Source: Streptomyces sp. M41(2017) (GTDB lineage: Bacteria; Actinomycetota; Actinomycetes; Streptomycetales; Streptomycetaceae). Taken from it: a stretch of 64,000 nt of DNA. Below, piece after piece: positions 47,404 through 55,759 of this stretch. The stretch covers positions 682,001-746,000 of the forward strand of contig NZ_MWFK01000002.1 in assembly GCF_002078175.1 (NCBI RefSeq), in the 5' to 3' direction. The translations under genes were made by a program, and so were the position numbers. Numbering within the stretch: the stretch's first letter is position 1; each line of letters begins with the position of its first letter. The notes below the pieces were generated by a model. It was not told where the DNA came from and ran no database searches. It saw only the letters and a list, made by a program, of their open reading frames with translations.

Positions 47404-47478
47404 ATGCTCACGACGCATCCCGGCGTGGAGTGCCGCTACGTGGACCTGCGGCGCACCTGCAGCGCTCTCTGTCGCTGA
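47404..47478 (+). CDS. Cysteine-containing leader peptide 1
   Basis: A 24-codon ORF beginning at the predicted transcription start. Its second half reads ECRYVDLRRTCSALCR, with three cysteine codons (10, 19 and 23). It resembles the small putative leader peptides often annotated upstream of actinobacterial sulfur-transport genes, whose core is R-[HY]-V-D-x-x-R. It shares the pattern with the second leader at 57327. It probably senses cysteine supply through ribosome speed at the Cys codons and sets read-through into the downstream importer operon. It has no ribosome binding site, consistent with leaderless translation. Confidence 0.75.
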   Translation: MLTTHPGVECRYVDLRRTCSALCR

Positions 47479-47797
47479 CCGCCCGCCCACCGCGGCCCCC
47501 AGGCGCCTGACGCCGCTCTCCTCGGCACCGGCACCGGTCTCCCACCGGTTCGCCGCCCGACGCCCGTCATCGCGCGCCGCCCCCGCAGCGCCTCGTCGTT
47601 CTCCCTCCCTCGGCCTTCCGGCCGCCCCTCTCGCGATCCGCCGACGCCTCACGCCCTGAGCGCGGCATGCCTCCGTGCGCACCGACGCCACGCCGGCATG
47701 CCCGTCCGGGCTGCGCGGACCGGGTAGGGGCGTGCCGTCCTCGCTCCCGTTCCGGCGCCCCGGCGCGGACGGGAGCCCTCGCAGAAAGAACAAACAG
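47479..47797 (+). other. Untranslated spacer between leader peptide and importer operon
   Basis: This stretch of 319 bases has no credible gene. The first 180 bases are C-rich and G-poor on the transcribed-sense strand, the composition favoured by Rho. The end carries a long hairpin at 47743-47776. Together with the leader ORF this looks like an attenuator region. Confidence 0.5.
47743..47776 (+). terminator. Attenuator-like hairpin before the binding-protein gene
   Basis: The outer stem GCTCCCGT/ACGGGAGC continues into an inner stem TCCGGCGCC/GGCGCGGA with one bulge. It lies 21 bases before the lipoprotein ATG and could act as an attenuator or sequester the start region. Confidence 0.5.
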
Positions 47798-49369
47798 ATG
47801 TCCGGACGACTCACGCCCGAAAGCCCCGCGACAGGACTCCGCTCCGCCCGGCCCGCCCGGCTCCGTGCCGCGGCGCTGGGGACCGCCCTCGCCGCCGTGC
47901 TCGTCCCCGCGCTCAGCGCCTGCGGCGGTGAGGCGGCGTCGACCGGCGGCGGCGCGGCCGCGCTGAAGTGGACCTCCTCCTACTTCCCCGCCCACTGGGA
48001 CCCGGTCGTCGGCGGCAGTGGCGCCCAGTTCCGTGAACTCGCCCTCGTGTACGCCTCGTTGACCAGGACCGACAAGGACGGCAAGGCCGTCCCGGATCTC
48101 GCCAAGAGCTGGGAGTACAACGCCAAGGGGGACGTGATCACCTTCCATCTGCGCCCCGGACTGAAGTTCAGCGACGGGACGCCGGTCGACGGTTCCGCGG
48201 TGAAGACGGCGATCGAACGGGCCAAGAAGCAGAAGAACTCGGCCCTCTTCGGCGACCTGACCTCCATCAGGTCGGTGCGGGCCGAGGGCCTCGACGCGGT
48301 GCTCCGGCTGAGCCAGGTCGACTACCAGATACCCCAGCTGCTCGGCGAGCGCGTCCTGCAGATCGCCAGCCCCAAGGCGTCCGCCTCGCCCGACAAGCTG
48401 GACCAGAACCCGGTCGGCGCCGGTCCGTTCATCGTCACCCAGCTCGTGCCGGGCACGAAGGCGGTGCTGAAGAAGAACCCCGACTACTGGGACGCGAAGA
48501 ACATCCACATCGACAACGTCGAACTGACCTCCGCGCCCGACGCCTCCACCGTCGTCTCGGGACTGCAGACCGGCGTCTACAACTTCGCCGACATCGCGCC
48601 CAGTCAGGCCGACGCGGCCAAGAAGGCCGGCCTCGACGTGTTCGTGCAGCCCGGCTTCAACGCGTCCAACATCAGCCTCAACGTGAACAAGGCACCGTTC
48701 GACAACGACAAGGTCGTCGACGCCGTGCGGTACGCGGTCGACCGTCAGGAGTTCGTCGACAAGCTGACGTTCGGCTACGGCTCGGTGACCAACCAGCCCT
48801 TCCCGAAGGGGTATGTGGCCTTCGATCCGCAGTCGGAGAACGCCTACGCCTACGATCCCGCGAAGTCGAAGAAGCTGCTGGCCGAGGCCGGTTACCACGC
48901 CGGGGACATCAAGCTGAACCTGGTCATCCCGGCCGAGGACCCGCAGGCCGAGATCGTCCAGGCGCAGTTGGCGAAGGTCGGCATCAAGGTCACCATCAAG
49001 ATCGACAAGAACTGGGCCACCCCGTTCTTCGCGAAGGACCTGACGTTCTCGCTGTACGGGACGACGGGGCGGGACTCCGCCGCGCAGACCCTCACCGCGC
49101 ACTTCGGCCCGGACGGGCCGCTCAACCTCAGCACCCCCTACGAGCCCGCCGGGTTCGAGGCGGCCATCGCGAAGGTGCGGCAGACCCCGCTCGACTCCCC
49201 CGACTACACGAAGGTCCTCCAGACGGCGACCCGGGCGGGGCTCAAGAGCAAGGCGCTCGTCTTCACGTACTCCTCGCCCAACCTCATCGCCAAGAGCAAG
49301 TCCATCTCGGGCCTGCCGAAGAACCCGGCCCACATCGACTGGACCGGCGTGACCATCTCCGGCAACTGA
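47798..49369 (+). CDS. Family-5 (dipeptide/opine-type) ABC substrate-binding lipoprotein
   Basis: A 523-residue SBP_bac_5 protein. The signal peptide has lipobox LSAC followed by GGEAAS. Family features are LAKSWEYNAKGDVITFHLRPG, NPVGAGPFIVTQ and LNVNKAPFDNDKVVDAVRYA. The family binds oligopeptides, nickel, opines and other small organic molecules. With flavin monooxygenases and an FMN reductase downstream, and a cysteine-type leader upstream, an organosulfur substrate is likely here (inference). It is the first structural gene of a five-gene importer operon that continues into a monooxygenase. Confidence 0.93.
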   Translation: MSGRLTPESPATGLRSARPARLRAAALGTALAAVLVPALSACGGEAASTGGGAAALKWTSSYFPAHWDPVVGGSGAQFRELALVYASLTRTDKDGKAVPDLAKSWEYNAKGDVITFHLRPGLKFSDGTPVDGSAVKTAIERAKKQKNSALFGDLTSIRSVRAEGLDAVLRLSQVDYQIPQLLGERVLQIASPKASASPDKLDQNPVGAGPFIVTQLVPGTKAVLKKNPDYWDAKNIHIDNVELTSAPDASTVVSGLQTGVYNFADIAPSQADAAKKAGLDVFVQPGFNASNISLNVNKAPFDNDKVVDAVRYAVDRQEFVDKLTFGYGSVTNQPFPKGYVAFDPQSENAYAYDPAKSKKLLAEAGYHAGDIKLNLVIPAEDPQAEIVQAQLAKVGIKVTIKIDKNWATPFFAKDLTFSLYGTTGRDSAAQTLTAHFGPDGPLNLSTPYEPAGFEAAIAKVRQTPLDSPDYTKVLQTATRAGLKSKALVFTYSSPNLIAKSKSISGLPKNPAHIDWTGVTISGN

Positions 49370-49399
49370 CCGTCGTCCACCCCAGAGAGGAGGCATTCC

Positions 49400-50428
49400 A
49401 TGACGACGACGGAGGCACCGGCTCCGCCCGACGTCCGTCTTCCCGCCGCCGCGGCCAGGACACGGCACACCGTGTTCCGTGTCCTGGTCACCCTCGCCCG
49501 GTCGGTCGCGATCTTCGTGCCCGTCTTCCTCGTCGCGACGTTCGTGACGTTCGCACTGCGGTCGCTGAGCGGGCTCAGCCCGGCGCGCATCCAGCTCGGC
49601 GAGGAGGCGACGCCCGAGGCGGTCGCCCGGGTCGAGGCCCAGTGGGGACTCGACCGGCCGTTCCTGGTCCAGTACGCGGACTGGTTCGGCGGCGTGCTGC
49701 ACGGGCAGCTCGGAACGAGCTGGACCAACGGCGCCGACATCTCGACCCTCATCGGCCTCGGCCTGGGCGTGAGCCTGTCGGTGGCAACCTTCGCCCTGCT
49801 CATCGGCGTGGTCGCCGGTTTCGCCCTCGGCACGATCGCGGCGCTGCGCCGCACCACCTGGGTGGACCGGGCGATCACCGGGTTCGTCACGGTCATCTCG
49901 GTGATGCCGGCCTTCGTCGTCGGGATCGTGCTGGTCGCGGTCTTCGCGGTGGGACTGCATCTGCTCCCGTCGGCCGGATACGTGCCGGCGGAGCAGGGGT
50001 TCGGGCCGTGGCTCGCCCACATCACCCTGCCCGCGATCGCACTCAGCTTCGACGTCGTCGCCGACGTGGCACGCCAGCTGCGGAGCAGTCTCGTGGCGGC
50101 CTACCGCGAGAACTACGTGACGGGCGCCGTGGTCCGGGGGCTGAGTCCCCGCCGGATCTTCTTCGGCCACGTACTGCGCAACGGGCTCGGACCGGCGCTC
50201 GCGACGCTCGGCCTGAAGTTCCCCGCTCTCGTCGGTGCCTCCGTCGTGACGGAGTGGATCTTCGGGCTGCAGGGCTTCGGACGGTTCGCCAACGACTCCG
50301 CGCAGGCCGGCGACGTACCGGCCGTGCAGGGCGTCCTCGTGGTGTCGATCGTCCTGGTCGTCGTCTTCAACCTGATCGTCAACCTGGTGCTGGCACGCGT
50401 CACGCCGGCCTCGCAACGGGGGGTGTGA
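49400..50428 (+). CDS. DppB-type ABC permease
   Basis: A 342-residue permease with six predicted helices. The first-helix region is followed by the periplasmic segment with ARVEAQWGLDRPFLVQYADW, characteristic of DppB/OppB, and the cytoplasmic EAA-loop block AYRENYVTGAVVRGLSPRRIF. GAGAGGAGG precedes the ATG. It forms the channel with the next permease. Confidence 0.95.
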   Translation: MTTTEAPAPPDVRLPAAAARTRHTVFRVLVTLARSVAIFVPVFLVATFVTFALRSLSGLSPARIQLGEEATPEAVARVEAQWGLDRPFLVQYADWFGGVLHGQLGTSWTNGADISTLIGLGLGVSLSVATFALLIGVVAGFALGTIAALRRTTWVDRAITGFVTVISVMPAFVVGIVLVAVFAVGLHLLPSAGYVPAEQGFGPWLAHITLPAIALSFDVVADVARQLRSSLVAAYRENYVTGAVVRGLSPRRIFFGHVLRNGLGPALATLGLKFPALVGASVVTEWIFGLQGFGRFANDSAQAGDVPAVQGVLVVSIVLVVVFNLIVNLVLARVTPASQRGV

Positions 50429-50430
50429 CC

Positions 50431-51321
50431 ATGGTGCGCCGCGTCCTCGCCCTCACCTCCGGCCGGATCGCCGTGGCCGTTCTCTTCGCGGTCGCCCTGC
50501 TGGCCCTGCTCGGGCCGCTGCTGGCCCCGCAGAACCCTCTGGCGACCAGCGACCACACGCTGGCCGCCGCCTCGGGGGCCCACTGGCTGGGGACCGACTA
50601 CCTCGGCCGTGACGTGCTCAGCCGACTTCTCGACGGCTCACGCGTCAGCGTCCTCGGTGCCCTGGAGGTCGCCCTCACGGCACTCGCCATCGGCGCCGTC
50701 CCGGGCATCCTGTCGGTCCACCTCGGCCGGGCCTTCGAGTGGATCACCCTCCGGCTCGCCGACACTCTCGTCGCCCTTCCGTTCCTGCTGTTCGCCGTCG
50801 CCGTCATCGCGCTGCTCGGCAACGGCCTCACCCAGGCGATGCTGGTCACGGGCGCGCTGGTGTCCCCGCTGTTCTACCGGGTGGCCCGCGCCGCCACCCT
50901 GTCCGTCGCACGTTCCCCCTATGTGGAGGCCGCGCTCATCTCCGGCGCGTCCATCGGGTGGGTCGTGCGCCGTCACGTGTGGGCCAAGGTCCTGCCGCCC
51001 ATCGCGGTCGCCCTCGCCCAGACCGTCGGCGTCGGGTTCGTCATCGTGTCGAGCCTGACCTTCCTCGGCATCGGCGTCCAGCCGCCGGCCCCGACCTGGG
51101 GCGGTCTCCTCGCCTCGGACCTCGGCTACCTCAGTCACCAGCCGTGGGCGCCGGCCGTACCGGCCCTGCTGATCATGGTCACCGTCTGGGCCTGCAACCT
51201 TCTCGCCGACGCGATCCGCGACGTCTCCGGCGAGGCGGGCCGCGCGCTGGTCAACCGACGCAAGGCCCACGCGAACCGCCGCCGCGACGCCGACCCCGCC
51301 CCCGTAGGAGGTGTGCGATGA
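50431..51321 (+). CDS. DppC-type ABC permease
   Basis: A 296-residue permease. The N-terminal part has the DppC hallmark HWLGTDYLGRDVLSRLLDG (about residues 49-67). The EAA loop reads SPYVEAALISGASIGWVVRRH, and later SLTFLGIGVQPPAPTWG is typical of the family. It starts 3 bases after the preceding stop; its stop overlaps the next ATG by 4 bases. Confidence 0.95.
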   Translation: MVRRVLALTSGRIAVAVLFAVALLALLGPLLAPQNPLATSDHTLAAASGAHWLGTDYLGRDVLSRLLDGSRVSVLGALEVALTALAIGAVPGILSVHLGRAFEWITLRLADTLVALPFLLFAVAVIALLGNGLTQAMLVTGALVSPLFYRVARAATLSVARSPYVEAALISGASIGWVVRRHVWAKVLPPIAVALAQTVGVGFVIVSSLTFLGIGVQPPAPTWGGLLASDLGYLSHQPWAPAVPALLIMVTVWACNLLADAIRDVSGEAGRALVNRRKAHANRRRDADPAPVGGVR

Positions 51322-52211
51322 CCGCCCTGTCCGAGAAGCTCCTGCCCGAGGCCGAGGAGATCGCCGGGCCCGACCCGGTACCCCCGGCCGAACCGTCCGC
51401 GCCCGTACTCGCCGTGCGCGACGTCCGGATCGGCGACCTGGCCGGCGACCGGGAGATCGTGCACGGCGTGAGCTTCACGCTCACCCCGGGCAGGGCCGTC
51501 GGCATCGTCGGCGAGTCCGGCAGCGGCAAGACGCTCACCTGCCGTGCCGCGCTGGGCATCCTGCCCGCCCACTTCGAGATCACCGGCGGCTCGGTGGAGA
51601 TCGACGGCGAGGACATCGCCGGTCTGTCCCCGGCCAGCTGGACGGAACTGCGCGGTGCCACGATCAGCGCGGTCTTCCAGGACCCCGCGTCGTACCTCAA
51701 CCCGTCGATCCGGGTGGGCGCGCAGATCGCCGAGGTCGTGCGGGTCAAGAACGGGCTGAAGCGGCGGGCCGCGCACCGCCGCGCGGTGGAACTGCTGCGC
51801 GCGGTCCACCTGCGGGATCCGGAACTGGTCCACGGCCAGTACCCGCACGAGTTGTCCGGCGGCATGCTCCAGCGGGTCCTCATCGCGGCGGCGATCGCCG
51901 CGGGCCCGAGGATCCTCATCGCCGACGAGGCGACCACGGCGCTCGACGTGACGGTCCAGGCCGAGATCCTCGACCTGCTGGCCGACCTGCGGGAACGGAC
52001 CGGTCTGGCCCTCGTCGTCGTCTCCCACGACCTCGCCGTGGTGGCCCAGTTGTGCGACGAGGTCCTCGTCATGCACCAGGGCGAGGTGGTCGAGCAGGGG
52101 CCGACCCACGACGTGCTCCACCACCCGCGGCACGCCTACACCCGGCTGCTGATCGCCGAGCACGAGCAGTACGGCCTCGACACGTTCCTCGCGCCCCGGG
52201 AGGACGCATGA
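51318..52211 (+). CDS. DppD-type ABC ATPase
   Basis: A 297-residue ATPase: Walker A GESGSGKTLTC, Q-loop VFQDPASYLNPS, signature LSGGMLQRVLIA, Walker B ILIADEATTALDVT and H-loop VVSHDLAVVA. The GGMxQR form of the signature is usual for DppD/OppD. The C-terminal HPRHAYTRLL block is also typical, though the Fe-S cysteines found in some members are absent. It overlaps both neighbours by 4 bases (ATGA). Confidence 0.95.
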   Translation: MTALSEKLLPEAEEIAGPDPVPPAEPSAPVLAVRDVRIGDLAGDREIVHGVSFTLTPGRAVGIVGESGSGKTLTCRAALGILPAHFEITGGSVEIDGEDIAGLSPASWTELRGATISAVFQDPASYLNPSIRVGAQIAEVVRVKNGLKRRAAHRRAVELLRAVHLRDPELVHGQYPHELSGGMLQRVLIAAAIAAGPRILIADEATTALDVTVQAEILDLLADLRERTGLALVVVSHDLAVVAQLCDEVLVMHQGEVVEQGPTHDVLHHPRHAYTRLLIAEHEQYGLDTFLAPREDA

Positions 52212-53095
52212 GCACCACCGACGCCGTCACCGTCGAGCCGTCCCCGGCGACCGCCGCTCCCGACACGCCGACGCGCCCCGTGCTGGCGGTGAGGGAGCTG
52301 GAGGTCCACTACGGGCAGCGCCGTCGGCGTCGCCGCGCCCTGCACGGCGTCAGCCTCGACGTCACGGCGGGTGAGACGGTCGGCATCATCGGAGAGACGG
52401 GCTCGGGCAAGTCCACCCTGGCGCGGGCGGTACTGGGCCTGGTGCGCGCCTCCGGCGGGTCCGTCGTCGTCGACGGCGAGGACGTCACCTCGCACAGCCC
52501 CCGCCAGTGGCGCGCCCTGCGCCGCCGTGGTGTCGTCCAGTACGTCTTCCAGGACCCGCTCCGCAGTCTCGACCCGGACCTCACGGTCGAGACCTCGCTC
52601 GCCGAGCCCCTGCTCGTCGCGGGCGTGCCCCGCGACGCGGCCGCGCGCCGGGTGCGCGCGTTCCTCTCCCGGGTCCGGCTCTCCGAGGACCTGCTCGACC
52701 GGCTCCCCGGCGAACTGTCCGGCGGCCAGCGCCAACGCGTCGCGGTGGCGAGGGCGTTGGTCACCGAGCCGCGGCTCGTCATCCTCGACGAGCCGGTCAG
52801 CGCCCTGGACTCCGCGAACCGCGTCCAGATCCTGCAGATCCTCAAGGAGCTACGCGACGACGGGGTGGCCCTCGTCTTCATCTCCCACGACCTCGGTTCC
52901 GTCGCCGGCGTCGCCGACCGTGTGGCGGTGCTCTACCAGGGCGAACTGGTCGAGGTCGGTCCCGTCCGCGACGTCATCACCCGGCCCCGGCACGCCTACA
53001 CGCGCCTGCTCGTCCGCTCCGCGCCCACCCTGCACTCCGCTCCGGCCGACCGGGCCGAACGCGAGGCCCTGCGCGCCGCGCTTCTGCACTCCTGA
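52208..53095 (+). CDS. DppF-type ABC ATPase
   Basis: A 295-residue ATPase with Walker A GETGSGKSTLARAVLGL, Q-loop VFQDPLRSLDPDLTV, signature LSGGQRQRVAVARAL, Walker B VILDEPVSALDSA and H-loop FISHDLGSVA. An arginine-rich run (QRRRRRRALHG) precedes the Walker A strand. It is the second ATPase of the importer heterodimer. The monooxygenase gene follows after 35 bases. Confidence 0.95.
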   Translation: MSTTDAVTVEPSPATAAPDTPTRPVLAVRELEVHYGQRRRRRRALHGVSLDVTAGETVGIIGETGSGKSTLARAVLGLVRASGGSVVVDGEDVTSHSPRQWRALRRRGVVQYVFQDPLRSLDPDLTVETSLAEPLLVAGVPRDAAARRVRAFLSRVRLSEDLLDRLPGELSGGQRQRVAVARALVTEPRLVILDEPVSALDSANRVQILQILKELRDDGVALVFISHDLGSVAGVADRVAVLYQGELVEVGPVRDVITRPRHAYTRLLVRSAPTLHSAPADRAEREALRAALLHS

Positions 53096-53130
53096 CCCGC
53101 CACCGACCCGACAGACAGGAACCCGACACC

Positions 53131-54471
53131 ATGCCCCGCACGATCCACCTCGCCCTGCACCCCTACGGCGTCGGCGGCCCCGGCCAGCACGGCCTGTGGA
53201 AGGACCCGCGCGTCGCGAAGAACTCCAGCATCGACATCGACTACTACATCCGGCTGGCGAAGGCGGCCGAACACGCCCTGTTCGACGCCCTGTTCATCGT
53301 CGACAGCCAGTTCATCAACTCCACCTACCCGGCGCACTACCTCAACCGCCTGGAGCCGCTCACCCTGTTGTCGGCGGTGGCCACCCACACCCGGCACATC
53401 GGGCTGGTCGGCACGGCGAGTTCGACGTACAACTCGCCGTTCAACCTGGCCCGCCGGTTCGCCTCCCTCGACCACATCAGCGGCGGCCGGGCCGGCTGGA
53501 ACGTCGTCACCAGCTTCGACACCGGCACGTCCCGCAACTTCGGGCTCGACGAACACCTCGACTACAGCACGCGCTACGGCCGCGCCCTGGAGTTCGTGAA
53601 GGTCGCCCGGGGACTGTGGGACTCCTACGAGGAGGACGCGTTCCCCGCCGACGTGGACCGGGGCGTCTTCCTCGACCCGGCCAAGCTGCACGCGCTCGAC
53701 CACGTGGGCGAGCACTTCAAGGTGGCCGGCCCGCTGAACCTCTCCCGCTCCCCGCAGGGCCAGCCCGTGATCTTCCAGGCCGGGGTCTCCGAAGAGGGCC
53801 GCGACCTCGCGGCACAGGTCGCCGAGGGCATCTACGCGCCCGGCGGCACCCTCCAGCAGGCGCAGGAGTACTTCGCTGACATCAAGAAGCGCACCGCCTC
53901 CTACGGCCGCGACCCCGAGCACATCAAGATCTTCATCCACGGGGGTCCGGTCGTCGCCGCCACGGACGAGGCCGCCCGGCGCCGCGAGCGGGAGATCTTC
54001 GAGGAGGACAACGACTTCGAGCGCAACCTCGCCCTGCTCGGCCGCTCCTTCGGCGCCTACGACTTCAGCGTGCACGACCTGGACGCGCCGTTCCCCGACG
54101 TCGCCCACCTCGCCGAGAAGGGCGGCCGCACCGGAGCGGCCAGGCTCATCGAGCGGGCCCGGGAGCAGAACCTGACCTTGCGTCAAGTGGCGGACTCGGT
54201 GAACCAGTTCCGCACCTCGCCGTTCGTCGGGGCGCCGCAGACCGTCGCCGACACCATCGAGGAGTGGTTCGACGCCGGCACCTTCGACGGCATCAACCTC
54301 GCCTTCCGCACCGAGGACGAGCTGAACCTCTTCGTCGACGGCGTCGTCCCGATCCTCCAGAAGCGCGGACTGTTCCGCACCGAGTACGCGGCCGACACCC
54401 TGCGCGGCAACCTCGGCCTGCCCGTCCCGGCCAACAGCAACACGCGCGAGCCGCAGCTCGTGAACGACTAG
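53131..54471 (+). CDS. NtaA/SnaA/DszA-family flavin-dependent monooxygenase 1
   Basis: A 446-residue luciferase-like (TIM-barrel) monooxygenase using reduced FMN. Family blocks are FDALFIVDSQF, ASSTYNSPFNLARRFASLDH, GRAGWNVVTSFD and SRSPQGQPVIFQAG. Relatives desulfurise dibenzothiophene sulfone (DszA) or cleave nitrilotriacetate (NtaA). Here it is co-transcribed with the family-5 importer, so the imported compound is a plausible substrate. The stop codon TAG is part of a CTAG that begins an inverted-repeat element. Confidence 0.93.
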   Translation: MPRTIHLALHPYGVGGPGQHGLWKDPRVAKNSSIDIDYYIRLAKAAEHALFDALFIVDSQFINSTYPAHYLNRLEPLTLLSAVATHTRHIGLVGTASSTYNSPFNLARRFASLDHISGGRAGWNVVTSFDTGTSRNFGLDEHLDYSTRYGRALEFVKVARGLWDSYEEDAFPADVDRGVFLDPAKLHALDHVGEHFKVAGPLNLSRSPQGQPVIFQAGVSEEGRDLAAQVAEGIYAPGGTLQQAQEYFADIKKRTASYGRDPEHIKIFIHGGPVVAATDEAARRREREIFEEDNDFERNLALLGRSFGAYDFSVHDLDAPFPDVAHLAEKGGRTGAARLIERAREQNLTLRQVADSVNQFRTSPFVGAPQTVADTIEEWFDAGTFDGINLAFRTEDELNLFVDGVVPILQKRGLFRTEYAADTLRGNLGLPVPANSNTREPQLVND

Positions 54472-54554
54472 GGGGTGTCCGCACAGTCTCGCCTGCCCGA
54501 CGACGCCTGGCACGCACTTCGGGCGGACGACGTGACCGTGCGGACACGCCCTAG
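54468..54554. mobile_element. Small inverted-repeat element flanked by CTAG (MITE-like)
   Basis: Arms beginning GGGGTGTCCGCACAGTC and, in reverse complement, GGCGTGTCCGCACGGTC match at 15 of 17 positions. They flank about 40 bases and are bounded on both sides by CTAG, which looks like a 4-bp target duplication. The left CTAG supplies the stop codon of the upstream gene. It could instead be a large terminator hairpin. Confidence 0.45.
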
Positions 54555-54657
54555 GACCCGTCGACCGTCGTCCCGCGCCGCGTCCGGGGCGGTCGAACAC
54601 ACCGGACCCCCTCCGTGCACCTTCGCGCGGCGCCCCTTCCGCCTTGTCTCCCTGCGG

Positions 54658-54698
54658 ACCCGTCGTCCGGCCGCCCTCCCGGTCACCGGACGACGGGT
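54658..54698. repeat. Perfect 13-bp inverted repeat before the second monooxygenase gene
   Basis: ACCCGTCGTCCGG and CCGGACGACGGGT are separated by 15 bases and end 25 bases before the ATG at 54724. It may be a terminator/attenuator or an operator; there is no gene in 54555-54723. Confidence 0.55.
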
Positions 54699-54723
54699 GC
54701 CCGACACCGAAAGGCATCACCTC

Positions 54724-55758
54724 ATGACGAGCGAGCGACCACGCTTCCGGCTCGGCTTCCTCACCCATGTCCAGGGACGCGACCAGGACATCGCCCGCAC
54801 CTACCGCAACGCCCAGGAACTGTTCGTCGTGGCGGACGAGTTGGGCTTCGACGTCGGCTGGGTCGCCCAGCACCACGTCGCCCTCGGAGGCGGCGGACTG
54901 TCCTCGCCCTGGACCTTCCTCGCGCACGCCGCCGCGCGCACCACGCGGATCCGCCTCGGCACCGCCATCACCGTCCTCCCGCTGGAGGATCCCGTCCGGC
55001 TCGCCGAGGACGTCGCCACCGTCGACGCGCTCAGCGGCGGCCGTGTCGAGATCGGCGTCGGCAGCGGGACGAGCGGCCTGGAGTACGCCGCCTTCGGCAA
55101 GGACGTCAGCCGCAAGCGGGAACTGACCAGCGAGAACCTGGACGTCCTGCGCCGCGCGCTGTCCGGGGACGACGTGGGAACGCCGGGCTTCCGTATCCAG
55201 CCGCGGCCCGCCGACTTCACCGAGCGCGTGTGGCAGGGCGTGTTCAGCGCCCAGGGCGCGGAGTACGCGGCGAGCCGCGGCTCCCACCTCCTGCTCAACC
55301 GGGCCGCCTACGGGTACGACGCCCCCACCGACGAGGTGCAGCGCCCCTGGGCGGACGCCTACCTCGCCGCGTGGGACCGGCCGCACCGACCGCGCATCGG
55401 CCTCTCCCGTTTCGTCTTCCCCGCCAAGGACCGCCGCACGGCGCTCCGCGCGATCGGCGACGACGTCCACCGGGCGGCCCTGCGCATGGCGGAGAACGGC
55501 GCCTTCCCCAAGGGGCTCGACGCGGACGAGGCGCTGCGCCGCTTCCACACCTTCTACGGCCATCCCGACGAGATCGTCGAGAGCCTGCGCCAGGAGAAGG
55601 TCCTGCCCGTGGCGACCGACCTGATCACCCAGTTCAACCCCGCCGTGCCCGACCACGACGCCGCCGTACGCGCCCTCGAACTCATCGCGACCGAGGTGGC
55701 GCCCGCTCTCGGCTGGCAGCCCGCGCGCACGGCCGAACCCGCATCCGCAGGAGTGTGA
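54724..55758 (+). CDS. Luciferase-like FMN-dependent monooxygenase 2
   Basis: A 344-residue luciferase-like protein starting MTSERPRFRLGFLTHVQG. It has VGWVAQHHVALGGGGLSSPW, the conserved IRLGTAITVLPLEDPVRLAEDVATVD and GRVEIGVGSG. The ATG at 54724 is chosen because the upstream open frame crosses the inverted repeats and GAAAGG precedes it. It differs from the NtaA-type neighbours in lacking their long inserts. It is followed after one base by the alpha/beta hydrolase gene. The substrate is unknown; partnership with the FMN reductase two genes on is likely. Confidence 0.92.
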   Translation: MTSERPRFRLGFLTHVQGRDQDIARTYRNAQELFVVADELGFDVGWVAQHHVALGGGGLSSPWTFLAHAAARTTRIRLGTAITVLPLEDPVRLAEDVATVDALSGGRVEIGVGSGTSGLEYAAFGKDVSRKRELTSENLDVLRRALSGDDVGTPGFRIQPRPADFTERVWQGVFSAQGAEYAASRGSHLLLNRAAYGYDAPTDEVQRPWADAYLAAWDRPHRPRIGLSRFVFPAKDRRTALRAIGDDVHRAALRMAENGAFPKGLDADEALRRFHTFYGHPDEIVESLRQEKVLPVATDLITQFNPAVPDHDAAVRALELIATEVAPALGWQPARTAEPASAGV

Positions 55759-55759
55759 G

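Noticed and set aside
47567..50416. A 949-codon minus-strand frame opposite the binding protein and permease
   Set aside because: Arg/Asp/Gly-rich shadow translation without motifs; the plus strand encodes a lipoprotein and a DppB permease with clear signatures.
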